64,000 nucleotides of DNA from Vicinamibacterales bacterium (GTDB lineage: Bacteria; Acidobacteriota; Vicinamibacteria; Vicinamibacterales; UBA8438): positions 24,723 to 88,722 of the forward strand of contig CATQHX010000033.1 in the NCBI GenBank assembly GCA_958296065.1, given 5' to 3'. Position 1 is the stretch's first letter. Each line of letters starts with the position of its first letter. Of the stretch, positions 16,422 through 25,986 are shown piece by piece. Below the pieces are notes generated by a model. That model searched no databases, had not been told where the DNA came from, and saw only the letters and a list, made by a program, of their open reading frames with translations. The position numbers were made by a program, and so were the translations under genes.

Positions 16422-18799
16422 GACGGCGATCTCCTCATCTGAAACGGTGCGCTCCGGACGACGCCCTTGACGAGCGACGACAGCCGGTACCCGTCGCCGG
16501 CCGCGTCGCGGACGATGGCGCGCACCGCCGGTGCATCGTAGTACTCGATGCCCCGACCGAGCGCGTAGGTCAGCAGCTTTTCGGTCACGGTGGTGACGAA
16601 CCGATCAGGGTGGCGGAGCAGGGCCGCCGTCAGGCCGCCCGGCCCGTCGAACGGCGTCCCGTCGGGCAACTCGCCGGTCGCATCGATGCTTCCACGAGTC
16701 TCGCTCCGGTCGCGCCAGCGGCCGATCGCATCGAAGTTCTCCAGCGACAGACCGAGCGGGTCCATCAGGCGGTGGCAGCTCGCGCAGACCGGGTTGGCGC
16801 GATGCTGCTCCATCGCCTCGCGCATCGACAGCGCCTCCCCGCCCGCGGCCGTCTCCAGGTCCGGCACGTCCGGCGGCGGGGGCGGCGGGGGCGTCCCGAG
16901 GATGTTCTCCAGGACCCACTTGCCGCGGTTCACCGGCGACGTCCGATTGGCGTACGACGTCACGGTCAGGATGCTGCCGTGGCCGAGCAGGCCGCCGCGC
17001 GCTTCATCGTCCAGCGCCACGCGGCGGAAGTGGCTGCCGCGCACGTTGGGGATGCCGTAGTGCTGCGCCAGCCGCTCGTTGACGAACGTGTAGTCGGCGT
17101 CCAGCAGGTCGAGGGTGCTGCGGTCCTCGCGCAGCACGCTTCCGAACAGCAGCTCCGTCTCCCGCCGGAAAGCCTGCCGGAGCCCCTCGCCGAAGTCGGG
17201 GAACTCGTCCTCGTCCGGCTGCACCGCCGCGGCGTTGCGCAGCGTGAGCCACTGGCCGGCGAAGTTGCCGACCAGGGCCTCCGACCGCGGGTCGGCAAGC
17301 ATGCGCTCGACCTGCGCCTCGAAGACCTCTGCAACGCTCAGCTCCCGGCGCTCGGCCACGTCGAGCAACTCGGCGTCCGGAACGCTGCTCCAGAGGAAGA
17401 ACGACAGGCGGGACGCCAGCTCCAGATCGCTGACCCGGTAGCTCTCCCCGGCCTTGACTCCTGCCGGATCGCGTTCGACGCGGAACAGGAACTCCGGGCT
17501 GACGAGCAGCCGCCGGAGCGCCATCTCGATACCGGTGTCGAAGCTGCCCCCGGAGCGGCCCCGGTCGTAGAAGGTCAGGAGCCGCTCGACATCGTCGCCG
17601 GTCACCGGCCGGCGGTAGGCCCGCCGTGCGATGGCCGACAGAATTTCTCCCGCGCACGCGGTCTCTTCGTCAGCGGTCGCGCCGGACGCCGGACGACAGA
17701 GGAAGATGCGTTCCCGGCTCGGCGTCCCTTCGACCGGCCGGGCGCCGCTCGACTCGTACGGGCCGGAAATGGTCAGACTCTCGACATAGGGCTGGTAGCG
17801 CGAATCGCCTCCCGAACCCTCACCGGTGAACGGCCGGAGGTAGAGCTTGCGGATCCCCTCCGGCTCGGCCGAGGTCTTGCGCAGGAAGGCAACGCCCACC
17901 TCATGGGGACCCGCGGTGACCGGGGTCCGCACTTCGAGGGTCTCGATCTGCGGCGTGTAGAGCCCGCGCGGATCGTCCGGGTCGGGCGCCTTGCCGACCG
18001 TCAGCAGTGCGATCCGCTCGCCGTCGATGGTGACCTCCAGGTCGTGCGGCTCGATGCGCAACGGACCGTCGGGCAGGATCTCGAAGACGTACTCCGCGTC
18101 CTCGGGGAAGATGTAGTCGACGACCGTGCCGCCGCGGGTGCCGAAAGGCAGCCGCTCCATCCTGCTGTCCTGCCCGAGATCGGAGGCGATCCGGAACGTC
18201 TCCGCCGTCGGCGACGGGACGGGCGAGGCGACCGCGAGACGGCTGATCTTGCGCGCGGCCGACAGATACCGCTCCATCAGGGTCGGCGACACGCCGAGCA
18301 CCCCGGCGATGTTGTCGAATCCGTAGCTCGTATCGTCCGCCGGAAGCAGGTCGTCGACGCTGACGTCCAGTGCGAGCAGATCGCGGACCGCGTTGCGGTA
18401 CTCGGTGCGGCTCAGACGGTGGAATGTCTCGGTACGGCCGGGATTCACGTCGGCCGCGGCGGCGTCGAGCTCCCCTTCGAGCCAGGCACGGAAGTCGTCG
18501 TAGGTCTCCTGGTCCGGGCGGGGGCGCGGACGGGGCGGCATGGCCCCGGCGCGCAGCTTGCGCACCACCTTCTCCCAAGCTTCGGGATGGGCCGCCACTG
18601 CGGCGACGTCGAGCGGCTCGAACGAGAAGCCCCCGGTCTCGAGACGGTCGTTGTGGCAGGTGACGCAGTAGCGGTCGATGAGCGCCTGTCCATCGACCCC
18701 GGCCTCGGCCGCCGACTGTCCGGCCGCGGGGGCGGCGGCAACCGTAGCGACGACGCCGACGACCAGCAAAGCGAGCGCGAAAAGCGGAACTCTCGGCAT
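16418..18799 (-). CDS. DUF1592-family PSCyt cytochrome protein, cassette A
   Basis: 793 residues. ATG 18799 is chosen since a signal peptide follows directly (LFALALLVVGVVATVAA). Domain order: PSCyt1 haem motif CVTCH (45-49), DUF1587 (FHRLSRTEYRNAVRDLL), DUF1595 (ARRAYRRPVT), DUF1592 (ASRLSFFLWSSVPD, DADYTFVNERLAQHYG), DUF1588 with a second haem motif CASCH near 672, and DUF1585 (EKLLTYALGRGIEYYD). It is a periplasmic or surface di-haem protein with no known substrate. A TTGACA hexamer lies at 18899-18904, but no good -10 box matches it. Confidence 0.9.
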   Translation of the reverse strand: MPRVPLFALALLVVGVVATVAAAPAAGQSAAEAGVDGQALIDRYCVTCHNDRLETGGFSFEPLDVAAVAAHPEAWEKVVRKLRAGAMPPRPRPRPDQETYDDFRAWLEGELDAAAADVNPGRTETFHRLSRTEYRNAVRDLLALDVSVDDLLPADDTSYGFDNIAGVLGVSPTLMERYLSAARKISRLAVASPVPSPTAETFRIASDLGQDSRMERLPFGTRGGTVVDYIFPEDAEYVFEILPDGPLRIEPHDLEVTIDGERIALLTVGKAPDPDDPRGLYTPQIETLEVRTPVTAGPHEVGVAFLRKTSAEPEGIRKLYLRPFTGEGSGGDSRYQPYVESLTISGPYESSGARPVEGTPSRERIFLCRPASGATADEETACAGEILSAIARRAYRRPVTGDDVERLLTFYDRGRSGGSFDTGIEMALRRLLVSPEFLFRVERDPAGVKAGESYRVSDLELASRLSFFLWSSVPDAELLDVAERRELSVAEVFEAQVERMLADPRSEALVGNFAGQWLTLRNAAAVQPDEDEFPDFGEGLRQAFRRETELLFGSVLREDRSTLDLLDADYTFVNERLAQHYGIPNVRGSHFRRVALDDEARGGLLGHGSILTVTSYANRTSPVNRGKWVLENILGTPPPPPPPDVPDLETAAGGEALSMREAMEQHRANPVCASCHRLMDPLGLSLENFDAIGRWRDRSETRGSIDATGELPDGTPFDGPGGLTAALLRHPDRFVTTVTEKLLTYALGRGIEYYDAPAVRAIVRDAAGDGYRLSSLVKGVVRSAPFQMRRSPS

Positions 18800-19048
18800 C
18801 TGTGGCCTCGGGCGGGGTCCGGCGACGCTGGCCGCCGGGAGACGGGCACCCCGCAATCGGTGAGAAAGCAGCCTAGTTTGAACGAACGAAACGCAGCGTG
18901 TCAATCGGCATGCGGCTGCGGTAGCATTGACGGTCTCCGGTTTCCCGGGCATCGCGCCGCAGGTGGATGGCGCCGGCGCGGGCGACGCCGGAGCCTGTCG
19001 CCGACCGGCGGGCGATACCGGCCGAGGCGCAAGAAAGGACGGCAGCAG

Positions 19049-20149
19049 ATGGGCTCTTCAAGACGACGGTTTCTGACGACGATCGGCGCGGCGGCGGCCG
19101 GCGCGGGAGTCTCGAGCGCCGCGCGCGGGGCGACCTCGAGCGGAGCGCACCTCGGCAACGCGGCGCCTCGCGACACCTTCTCGCCGGCGGAACTCCTCGA
19201 GCGTCACGCACGGCAGTCGGCCGCGGCAGCGACGCCGGCCGCCCGGACGGCACCGGCCGCCGGGCAGGCGGACCCGCCGATGCCGTCGCAGGCCGAAGTG
19301 GAGTCGTGGTACACCGACCTCCGCAACTGGGGACGCTGGGGCGACGACGACCAGAAAGGCGCCGTCAACCTCATCACGCCGGAGAAGAGCGCCGCGGCGG
19401 CCCGCCTGGTCCGCAACGGCCGCAAGGTCTCGATGAGCCGGGTGTTCGAGCCCGAGCAGCACTTCATCCGCAAGAGCCCGCGTCCGAACGGCGCCGGCGC
19501 CTGCGTCGACTACCTCGGCTTCATCTACCACGGCCAGACCGTCACGCACATCGACGCGCTCTGTCACATGTGGGACGTCGACGGGATGTGGCAGGGCCGC
19601 GACCCGGACGCCGGCGTGACCACGCAGGGAGCCGCCTGGGGCGCCATCGACGCCTGGAGCGACGGCATCGTCACGAAGGGGGTGCTGCTGGACGTGCCGC
19701 GCCACCGGGGCGAGCCGCATGTCACGCCGAACCGGCCCGTGCACGGCTGGGAGCTGGAAGCGATCGCGGAAGCGCAGGGAGTGAACGTCGAGCCCGGCGA
19801 CGCGCTGCTGGTCTACAGCGGCAAGGATCCCTACGTGCGCGCCGGCGGGGAGTACGGCGGCGGCGACCGCCCCGGGCTCAGCGCCACCTGCGCGAAGTTC
19901 GTTCGCGACCACGACGTCTCGCTCCTCGGTTGGGACATGATGGACGCGCGTCCCGATCCCTACAACCTGGCGTTCCCCATGCACGGCGTGCTGTTCAACT
20001 TCGGCGTCGCCCTGCTCGATAACGCGCTGCTCGAGCCGCTCGCCGGCGCCTGCGCCGAGGAGGGCCGATACGAGTTCATGTTCATGGGGCTGCCGCTCAA
20101 CGTCGCGCGCGGCACCGGGAGCCCCGCGAACCCGATTGCGATGTTCTAG
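19049..20149 (+). CDS. Cyclase/kynurenine formamidase-family hydrolase, Tat-exported
   Basis: 366 residues from ATG 19049. The twin-arginine signal SSRRRFLTTIGAAAAGAG is followed by an Ala-rich linker, and the cyclase domain starts near residue 95. HGQTVTHIDALCHMW is the metal-binding HxGxxxxHxD segment of the family, which hydrolyses amide or lactone bonds, with N-formylkynurenine as the best known substrate. Family members without a leader are cytoplasmic; here export is predicted. The 1179-residue ORF from 16610 is an antisense shadow fused to this gene. Tannase follows 75 bases later on the same strand. Confidence 0.85.
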   Translation: MGSSRRRFLTTIGAAAAGAGVSSAARGATSSGAHLGNAAPRDTFSPAELLERHARQSAAAATPAARTAPAAGQADPPMPSQAEVESWYTDLRNWGRWGDDDQKGAVNLITPEKSAAAARLVRNGRKVSMSRVFEPEQHFIRKSPRPNGAGACVDYLGFIYHGQTVTHIDALCHMWDVDGMWQGRDPDAGVTTQGAAWGAIDAWSDGIVTKGVLLDVPRHRGEPHVTPNRPVHGWELEAIAEAQGVNVEPGDALLVYSGKDPYVRAGGEYGGGDRPGLSATCAKFVRDHDVSLLGWDMMDARPDPYNLAFPMHGVLFNFGVALLDNALLEPLAGACAEEGRYEFMFMGLPLNVARGTGSPANPIAMF

Positions 20150-20224
20150 TCGTGTGCTCGGCGAGTCAGATCCGGTCGGCCGTACGTCGGGCCGGACGAT
20201 GAGAAGAGGAAAGGAAGGCAGAAC

Positions 20225-21808
20225 ATGAAGCGCGTGATCGCCGCTACCGTAAGCGTCGGCATCGCCGTCATCGGCATCGTCCTCACCCACGGGGACGGCC
20301 AGGAGGTCGTCGCGGCGCAGGCCGCCGCATCCCAGGGCGCCGCGTGCGACCGCGTGATGGCCCTCTCGCTGCCCAACACCACCATCACCGGCGCGGAGCT
20401 GGTCGCCGCGGGCGGGTTCACCCCGCCGGGCGGCGGGCGTCCCCCGTCCGCCGCGCAGATGCGTGTCTATGCCGATCTGCCGGCTTTCTGCCGCGTGTCG
20501 GCCACGCTGACGCCGTCCGACGACTCCGACATCAAGGTCGAGGTCTGGCTGCCGGCCGAGGGCTGGAACGGGAAATACCAGGCGGTGGGCAACGGCGCGT
20601 TCACCGGCTCGATCCGCCACGGCAACATGGCCGCGGCGGTCTCGCTCGGCTACGCCAGCAGTTCCACCGACACCGGCCACGTCGGCAACACCGCCAGCTT
20701 CGGCCTCGGCCACCCCGAGAAGGTCATCGACTTCGGCTACCGCTCGATCCACGAGATGACCGTCGTCGCCAAGGCCGCCATCGAGGCGCACTACAGCGAG
20801 GCACCGCGCTACTCCTACTGGAACGGCTGCTCGGCCGGCGGCCGGCAGGCGATGAAGGCGGCCCAGCGCTTCCCGGACGTTTTCGACGGCATCATCGCCG
20901 GCGCGCCGGGCCTCGACTGGACCGGCCGGGCGGGAGGCTCGCTGCGCGTGGCGAAGCCGCTCGAGGCCGACGAGTCGATGCGGCTCCTGGCCGCCGACCG
21001 GCAACTGGTGCACGACGCGGTGCTTGCCGCCTGTGACGCCAGCGACGGCGTCGATGACGGTGTGGTGGGCGACCCCGAAAGCTGCGACTTCGATCCGGGC
21101 ACGCTGCTCTGCGAGGGCGCCGACGACGAGTCCTGCCTGAGCGCGGCCCAGGTCAGCACCGTCCGCATGCTCTACTCCTCGCCCGAGAACCCCAGGACCG
21201 GGCGGCCGATCACCGGCCTGCTTCCCGGCAGCGAGCTCGGCTGGACCGACTTCGGCTGGACCAACTCGGCGCGGTCGACCGGGATCGAGCAGTTCCGCTA
21301 CCTGACGTTTGCCGATCCGGAGTGGACCATCGACCAGTTCAACTTCGAGACCGACATCGTGCTGGCCGAGGATCGGGACAACGACACGCTGAATGCGCTC
21401 GACCCGAACCTGAAGCCGTTCTTCGAGAGCGGCGGCAAGCTGCTCTCCTACCACGGCTGGAGCGACCCGCAGATCTCGCCCGCCAACGTGACGCAGTACT
21501 ACAACCGCGTCGTCGATCTGGTCGGCAGCCGCGAGGAGGTCCACGACTCGTTCCGCCTCTTCATGGCGCCGGGCATGGGCCACTGCGGCGGCGGCGCGGG
21601 CCCGAGCCGCTTCGACATGCTGACCGCGCTCGAGCGGTGGGTCGAGGAGGGCGAGGCGCCCGACCACATCACCGCATCGCGCGTGCGTGACGGCGAGGTG
21701 GATCGGACCCGGCCGCTCTGCCCGTATCCCGCGCAGGCGGTCTACACCGGCAGCGGCAGCACGGACGAGGCGGAGAACTTCGCCTGCCGCATGCCGTCGG
21801 GCAACTAG
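20225..21808 (+). CDS. Tannase/feruloyl esterase-family protein, secreted
   Basis: 527 residues; AAGGAAGG precedes ATG 20225. A signal peptide (AATVSVGIAVIGIVL) is followed by the alpha/beta-hydrolase core. YWNGCSAGGRQAMKAAQ carries the nucleophile Ser203, LSYHGWSDPQISP the acid Asp, and APGMGHCGGG the catalytic His. The paired Cys residues typical of the CS-D-HC motif (CSAGG ... GHCGG) are present. The family hydrolyses esters of phenolic acids, and the exact substrate is not predictable. It ends 16 bases before a strong terminator. Confidence 0.88.
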   Translation: MKRVIAATVSVGIAVIGIVLTHGDGQEVVAAQAAASQGAACDRVMALSLPNTTITGAELVAAGGFTPPGGGRPPSAAQMRVYADLPAFCRVSATLTPSDDSDIKVEVWLPAEGWNGKYQAVGNGAFTGSIRHGNMAAAVSLGYASSSTDTGHVGNTASFGLGHPEKVIDFGYRSIHEMTVVAKAAIEAHYSEAPRYSYWNGCSAGGRQAMKAAQRFPDVFDGIIAGAPGLDWTGRAGGSLRVAKPLEADESMRLLAADRQLVHDAVLAACDASDGVDDGVVGDPESCDFDPGTLLCEGADDESCLSAAQVSTVRMLYSSPENPRTGRPITGLLPGSELGWTDFGWTNSARSTGIEQFRYLTFADPEWTIDQFNFETDIVLAEDRDNDTLNALDPNLKPFFESGGKLLSYHGWSDPQISPANVTQYYNRVVDLVGSREEVHDSFRLFMAPGMGHCGGGAGPSRFDMLTALERWVEEGEAPDHITASRVRDGEVDRTRPLCPYPAQAVYTGSGSTDEAENFACRMPSGN

Positions 21809-21824
21809 TCTCCGGAGGATTGGA

Positions 21825-21856
21825 TGCTCCCGCCCCGGGCAACCGGGGCGGGAGCA
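21825..21856 (+). terminator. Terminator-like hairpin after the tannase gene
   Basis: TGCTCCCGCCCCGG, the GNRA-type loop GCAA and CCGGGGCGGGAGCA form a perfect 14-bp stem, 16 bases after the stop. The following sequence (ATTCCGG) lacks a U-tract, so termination efficiency is uncertain. It could serve both this gene and the convergent VapC-like gene. Confidence 0.6.
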
Positions 21857-21930
21857 ATTCCGGCGACGATGCCCAACCGGTCCCGGAAAACGGCCTGCAG
21901 CGCCCAAGTGATCGCGCGCGCATGTGCGAT

Positions 21931-22311
21931 TCAGACCCGGAACCCGAGCGCCGCGGCGACCACGCGTTGCCGCTCGTCGAGCGTGATGAACGAGATATCG
22001 CCCGGAGACGGCGTGACGTAGAGCGCGCAGGCGACGTGCCACAGATCGGCGCCGCGCAAGTAACCCGCGCTCAGGACTGCGGCTAGCTCGGGCCCCAGCG
22101 ATCGGTCGGGGAACACCCACCTGAAATCCGCGAAGAGTTCCTCCGAGAATGTCCCGCGCTCACGGGCGCAGGTCGCACGCAGCTCCGCTTCGAGCAGATT
22201 CGATGCAAGCAGGCGCGTGAAGTCCTTCAGTCGACGCGCCATCGGCGGGCCATCGTGCTCCCCCAGGACGATGGCGACCAACGCTGACGTGTCGACGTAG
22301 GCGACGCTCAT
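21931..22311 (-). CDS. vapC: PIN-domain ribonuclease toxin (VapC type)
   Basis: 126 residues. YVDTSALVAIVLGE gives the first acidic residue, LLEAELRATCAR the Glu, GADLWHVACAL the central Asp and FITLDERQRVVAAALGF the C-terminal Asp region; all four PIN positions appear intact. VapC toxins cleave tRNA or rRNA when their antitoxin is lost. ATG 22311 overlaps the antitoxin stop (ATGA). It sits between the tannase gene and cassette B. Confidence 0.85.
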   Translation of the reverse strand: MSVAYVDTSALVAIVLGEHDGPPMARRLKDFTRLLASNLLEAELRATCARERGTFSEELFADFRWVFPDRSLGPELAAVLSAGYLRGADLWHVACALYVTPSPGDISFITLDERQRVVAAALGFRV

Positions 22312-22583
22312 TCGTTCCGATCGTCCAGAAACCTCTTCAGCGCCCCGGGGCGCCGCGCCAACGTCCGGAGGGATCCCTTCGGCTGGCCGGACGGAACGAT
22401 CACTCCCCGCCGTTCGAGTTCGTCAAGGTGCGCCTCGATCGTCTGCGGCTCGCGCCGGATTGCACGGATCTCAGCCACCGGCTCGCCACGGTAGGACACC
22501 GTAACGACCTTGCCCTCACGGACCTGGCGGATGACCTCGGAAAACCGCGCCTTGGCTTCGTAGGTCGAATAGACGAGGCTCAC
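22308..22583 (-). CDS. vapB: Phd/YefM-family antitoxin
   Basis: 91 residues from GTG 22583 (VYSTYEAKARFSEVIRQVREG, then VSYRGEPVAEIRAI). This is the standard Phd/YefM N-terminal DNA-binding fold, with an acidic toxin-wrapping C-terminal tail ending ALKRFLDDRNE. It binds and neutralises the adjacent PIN toxin and is expected to repress the pair's promoter, which should lie within 22584-22650. Confidence 0.85.
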   Translation of the reverse strand: MSLVYSTYEAKARFSEVIRQVREGKVVTVSYRGEPVAEIRAIRREPQTIEAHLDELERRGVIVPSGQPKGSLRTLARRPGALKRFLDDRNE

Positions 22584-22754
22584 GCAGCAAGTGTGACCAG
22601 TCAGACTAGTGCTGTCAACCGGATGATCGTCCGCATCGGAGCAGCTCGGGTCTACGTCTTCGCACTATCGACGGTCTCCGGAGGGGCGGCGCCCTTGACC
22701 TCTTCGATCAGCACGTCGGAAAGCTGTGCGCCCGGCCCCCGCCGGCTGGCCGTG

Positions 22755-24248
22755 TCAGCGCAGGTCTGGCGGAACCGGATCGTCGATGGTCCAGTCGGAG
22801 ATGGTGTTGTCGGCGCCGGTGGCGGTGGACGGGTCGGCGCCGAGCTCCAGCAGCAGCGTCTCCATCTCCGGCCAGCGCTTGCCGGTGTTGGAGTAGAAGA
22901 CGCCCTTGGCGATGCGGTACGGGGTCCAGCCCTTCTCGTTGGTCGCCTCGATGTCGGCGCCCCGGTCGAGGAGGAAACGGACCAGCGGCTCCGAGCCGCG
23001 GATGATGGCCCCGTGCAGCGCCGTGTCGCCGTTGTCGTCGATGGCGGTGATGTCGCCGCCGAGCTCCAGCGCATACTTGACGGCCTCGAGCGCCTCCGCG
23101 TTGGTGCCGGGGCTCTCGCCCACCGCCCAGATGCCGACCCCGGCCGCGACCATCAGCGGCGTGGTTCCGTCCTCGTTGGGCAGCAGCGGATCGGCGCCGA
23201 GCTCGACGAGCACGCGCATCATCTCGACGTCGGCCGCCTTCGCGGCCAGCAGGAAGGGCGTCGATCCGATGCGGTTGAGGACGTTGCGGTAGCGGTTCTG
23301 CGGCTCCTTCGTCATCCGCGCATCGAGGTCGGCGCCGTGCTCGGCCAGCTTGCGGATGAACTCCAGATCGGACATGGACCCGGTAACGATGGGCGGCGGA
23401 TTGTTGAAGCCCAGGTTCGGGCGGCGCGTCCACTTGACCTCGTGGAGCGCGGTCCAGCCCTGGTCGTCGGCGTTCGGATCGGCGCCGGCGTCCAGCAGGT
23501 ACGCCCCGAGCTCGTAGTGGCCGTTCTTGGCTGCCAGGACGAGCGCACTGGTGCCGTCGAACAGGGTCTCCTCCGGGCTCGCGCCCGCCTCCACGAGTAG
23601 CCGCGTCATGTCGCGGAAGCCGGCCCGCACCGCGAACATCAGCGGGCTGAAGCCGCCGGTGGAGCGTGCATGGACGTTCGCGCCGCCCGTGATCAGCGCC
23701 TCGGCCGCGGCCAGGTTGTTCTCGGCCGACGCCCACATCAGCGCGGTCTGCCCGCGCCAGCCCTCCGCCCGGTTCGGGTCCGCGCCGCGGTCGAGCAGCA
23801 GTCGAATGGCGTCGGCGCGGCCGGTCCGGGACACGGTCATCAGGGCGGTCTCGCCCTCCGGCGTCGCCGCGTCGGGATCCGCCCCGGCGTCCAGCAGCAG
23901 CTCGATGAAGGCGGCACTGCCGTTCTCGGCCGCGATCGCCAGCGGCGTGGCATCGAAGCGATTGGCCAGCGCGACCCGGGCGCCGGCCTCGATGAGTGCC
24001 GTGGCCGTCTCGGCATCGTCGTTGAGGGCGGCCCAGTGCAGCGCCGTCGTGCGGTCCCCGTCGGTCGCATTGACGTCGACGCCGTCAGCGATGAGCGCCC
24101 GGGCGCGCTCGGCGTCGCCGGCCCGCACCGCGTCGATCAGCGGGAGATCGACCGCAGCCGCGACCACGCCCGTCCCGGCAATGAACGCCACCGCGACCGC
24201 ACCCGTGATCGCCACGCTCGCACTACGTCCTACTGCAGCACTCGTCAT
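22755..24248 (-). CDS. Secreted ankyrin repeat protein, cassette B
   Basis: 497 residues from ATG 24248. A signal peptide (ITGAVAVAFIAGTGVVAAA) is followed by ankyrin units through most of the chain (TTALHWAALNDDAETATALI, for example). It shares GESPGTNAEALEAVKYALEL and GVFYSNTGKRWPEMETLLLELGADP with the cassette A protein, so the two are clear paralogues. Its ATG overlaps the stop of the small membrane-protein gene 24245-24583 (ATGA), showing it is cotranslated with cassette B. The last ~20 residues (ADNTISDWTIDDPVPPDLR) are not ankyrin. Confidence 0.85.
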   Translation of the reverse strand: MTSAAVGRSASVAITGAVAVAFIAGTGVVAAAVDLPLIDAVRAGDAERARALIADGVDVNATDGDRTTALHWAALNDDAETATALIEAGARVALANRFDATPLAIAAENGSAAFIELLLDAGADPDAATPEGETALMTVSRTGRADAIRLLLDRGADPNRAEGWRGQTALMWASAENNLAAAEALITGGANVHARSTGGFSPLMFAVRAGFRDMTRLLVEAGASPEETLFDGTSALVLAAKNGHYELGAYLLDAGADPNADDQGWTALHEVKWTRRPNLGFNNPPPIVTGSMSDLEFIRKLAEHGADLDARMTKEPQNRYRNVLNRIGSTPFLLAAKAADVEMMRVLVELGADPLLPNEDGTTPLMVAAGVGIWAVGESPGTNAEALEAVKYALELGGDITAIDDNGDTALHGAIIRGSEPLVRFLLDRGADIEATNEKGWTPYRIAKGVFYSNTGKRWPEMETLLLELGADPSTATGADNTISDWTIDDPVPPDLR

Positions 24249-24583
24249 GACCGCCTCGACTGTGGCACGCGCCGCGCACGATCGACGCACGCCGGAAGCC
24301 TGAAGTTCATCGCATCGTGCGCGCCCGCCGCGTCACCACGCGGAGAGTTGAAACCGATGTGGGCGCCCCATGCCGCAACGAACACCGCAAGCACGCCACA
24401 CCCCAGGAAGGACAGGGTCTTCCACCCGAACGGCAAAATCCACAATCGAAGAAACTCTTCGCGGCTCTCGGCCTGAAAGGCCATCACAAACGCCATCGCG
24501 ACCACCGGCCAGAGTTGGCCGGCTGTACGCTGGACGCAGGCCCAATAGGTCAACGGTCGCCTCTCGTCGGACTCTTCTCGCAC
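24245..24583 (-). CDS. Small two-pass membrane protein of cassette B, not in ORF track
   Basis: 112 residues. The ORF track buries this in a long shadow (24245-25456); the likely start is GTG 24583. The protein has two hydrophobic segments (LWPVVAMAFVMAFQAES, then FLGCGVLAVFVAAWGAHIGF) joined by REEFLRLWILPFGWKT. Its stop overlaps the ankyrin ATG by four bases, and it begins 51 bases after the DUF1552 stop. It could anchor or export the ankyrin protein. I know no family for it, and cassettes A and C lack it. Confidence 0.6.
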   Translation of the reverse strand: MREESDERRPLTYWACVQRTAGQLWPVVAMAFVMAFQAESREEFLRLWILPFGWKTLSFLGCGVLAVFVAAWGAHIGFNSPRGDAAGAHDAMNFRLPACVDRARRVPQSRRS

Positions 24584-24633
24584 GCCGCCAGCCCGCCATT
24601 CCGCGGCCGACCGGCGCCGCGCCGCAACTTCCG

Positions 24634-25986
24634 TTACACGTCCGTCAGCGCCGCCAGCCGCCCGGTGCTGTCGCCGAGCTTCTCCGCCGGCACACCCGCC
24701 TTGTGCAGCATGCTGACCAGCAGGTTGGTCATCGGCGTGTCCTTCGGGTACTGCAGATGCCGTCCGCCCCGCATGCCGGCCGCCTTGCCGCCCGCCGTCA
24801 GCACCGGCAGGTCGTAGTGCAGGTGGTCGTTGCTGTCGCCGAGACCCGCCCCGTAGAGCACCATCGAGCTGTCGAGCAGCGTGTTGTCGCCGTCGGGCGC
24901 ATCCTGCAGCCTGCCAAGCAGGTAGGTGAACAGCTCCACGTGGTGCCGGTTGATCTTCGACAGCTTGGCCAGCTTCTCCGGATCGTTGCGGTGGTGCGAA
25001 AGCCCGTGGTGCGGGTCGGGCACGCCGATCTGCGGGTAGGGCCGCCCGCCGAGCTCGCGGCCCACCATGAACGTGAAGACCCGCGTGATGTCGGCCTGGA
25101 ACGCAAGCGCGATCAGGTCGTACATCAGCTTGACGTGATCCTCGTAGGAGTCCGGAATGCCGGCGGGCCGGTCGAGATCGTCCGGCAGCGCGGCATCGGC
25201 GCCCTGCGCCTCCGACAACTGGATCCGGCGCTCCACCGCGCGCACCGCGTCGAGGTACTGGTCGAGCCGCTGGCGGTCGGCAGTCCCGAGGTCGCGCTCG
25301 AGGTACGCGAGGTCGTCGGTCACCGAATCGAGGATGCTGCGGTCCTTGCGCAGCTCCGCCAGCCGCTCGTCGCGCGTCCCGCCGTCGCCGAAGAGGCGCT
25401 CGAAGACGACGCGCGGGTTGTTCTCCATCGGCAGCGGTGTCGTGGCCGTCCGCCACGCGACGGTGTTCATGTAGACGCAGCTATAGCCGTTCTCGCAGTT
25501 GCCGACCAGGAAGTCGAGGTCGATGGCGAGCTCCAGCGACGGCAGCGGGGTGTCGGCGCCGATGCTGGCCGCGGCCACCTGGTCCGCGGTCACGCCGGCC
25601 CGCACGTCGGCGCCCTCGGTGTGCTTCGGATGCACGCCGTTCAGCCAGACCGAGCTGGCGCGGGAATGCTCGCCGTTGCCGTCGCCGAGCGGCTCGGCCT
25701 GCCCGTGAGCCAGACGCGTGTAGACCAGCGTCTGATCGTGAAACGGCGCCAGCGGGCTCAGCGTCGGCGACAGCTTCAGGTCGCTCCCCGCTCCCTTCGG
25801 CGTCCACGTCTGCAGCACCGCCCCATTGGGCAGGTAGATGAAGCCGAGGCGCTTGACCGGCGCGGCGGCCGTCTTCGAGATCGCCGACAGCGCCGGCACC
25901 ATCGCGTCGAGGAGCGGCAGCGCCACGGTGGCGCCGAGCCCGCGGAGGAACGTGCGGCGCGGCAGCGCCATCTTCGTGATGATCAT
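24634..25986 (-). CDS. DUF1552 protein, Tat-exported, cassette B
   Basis: 450 residues, starting MIITKMALPRRTFLRGLG, a Tat-type signal. The body matches cassette A throughout: LGFIYLPNGAVLQTW, CENGYSCVYMNTVAW, NPRVVFERLFGDGGT, DITRVFTFMVGRELG and MVLYGAGLGDSNDHLHYDLP. ATG 25986 overlaps the DUF1592 stop (ATGA). It is predicted to act outside the cytoplasmic membrane with its cytochrome partner; the function is unknown. Confidence 0.9.
   Translation of the reverse strand: MIITKMALPRRTFLRGLGATVALPLLDAMVPALSAISKTAAAPVKRLGFIYLPNGAVLQTWTPKGAGSDLKLSPTLSPLAPFHDQTLVYTRLAHGQAEPLGDGNGEHSRASSVWLNGVHPKHTEGADVRAGVTADQVAAASIGADTPLPSLELAIDLDFLVGNCENGYSCVYMNTVAWRTATTPLPMENNPRVVFERLFGDGGTRDERLAELRKDRSILDSVTDDLAYLERDLGTADRQRLDQYLDAVRAVERRIQLSEAQGADAALPDDLDRPAGIPDSYEDHVKLMYDLIALAFQADITRVFTFMVGRELGGRPYPQIGVPDPHHGLSHHRNDPEKLAKLSKINRHHVELFTYLLGRLQDAPDGDNTLLDSSMVLYGAGLGDSNDHLHYDLPVLTAGGKAAGMRGGRHLQYPKDTPMTNLLVSMLHKAGVPAEKLGDSTGRLAALTDV

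Noticed and set aside
18870-18904. Promoter for cassette A from the perfect TTGACA at 18899
   Set aside because: The best -10-like hexamer (TAGGCT) is 23 bases away, outside normal spacing.
16610-20149. 1179-residue plus-strand ORF
   Set aside because: Residues before 19049 are the antisense of the DUF1592 gene (Arg/Val/Gln-rich, no domains); only the last 366 residues, the cyclase, are real.
24333-24599. 88-residue minus-strand ORF
   Set aside because: The neighbouring frame gives two clean membrane helices and an ATGA overlap with the ankyrin gene; this frame is Arg/Gly-rich.
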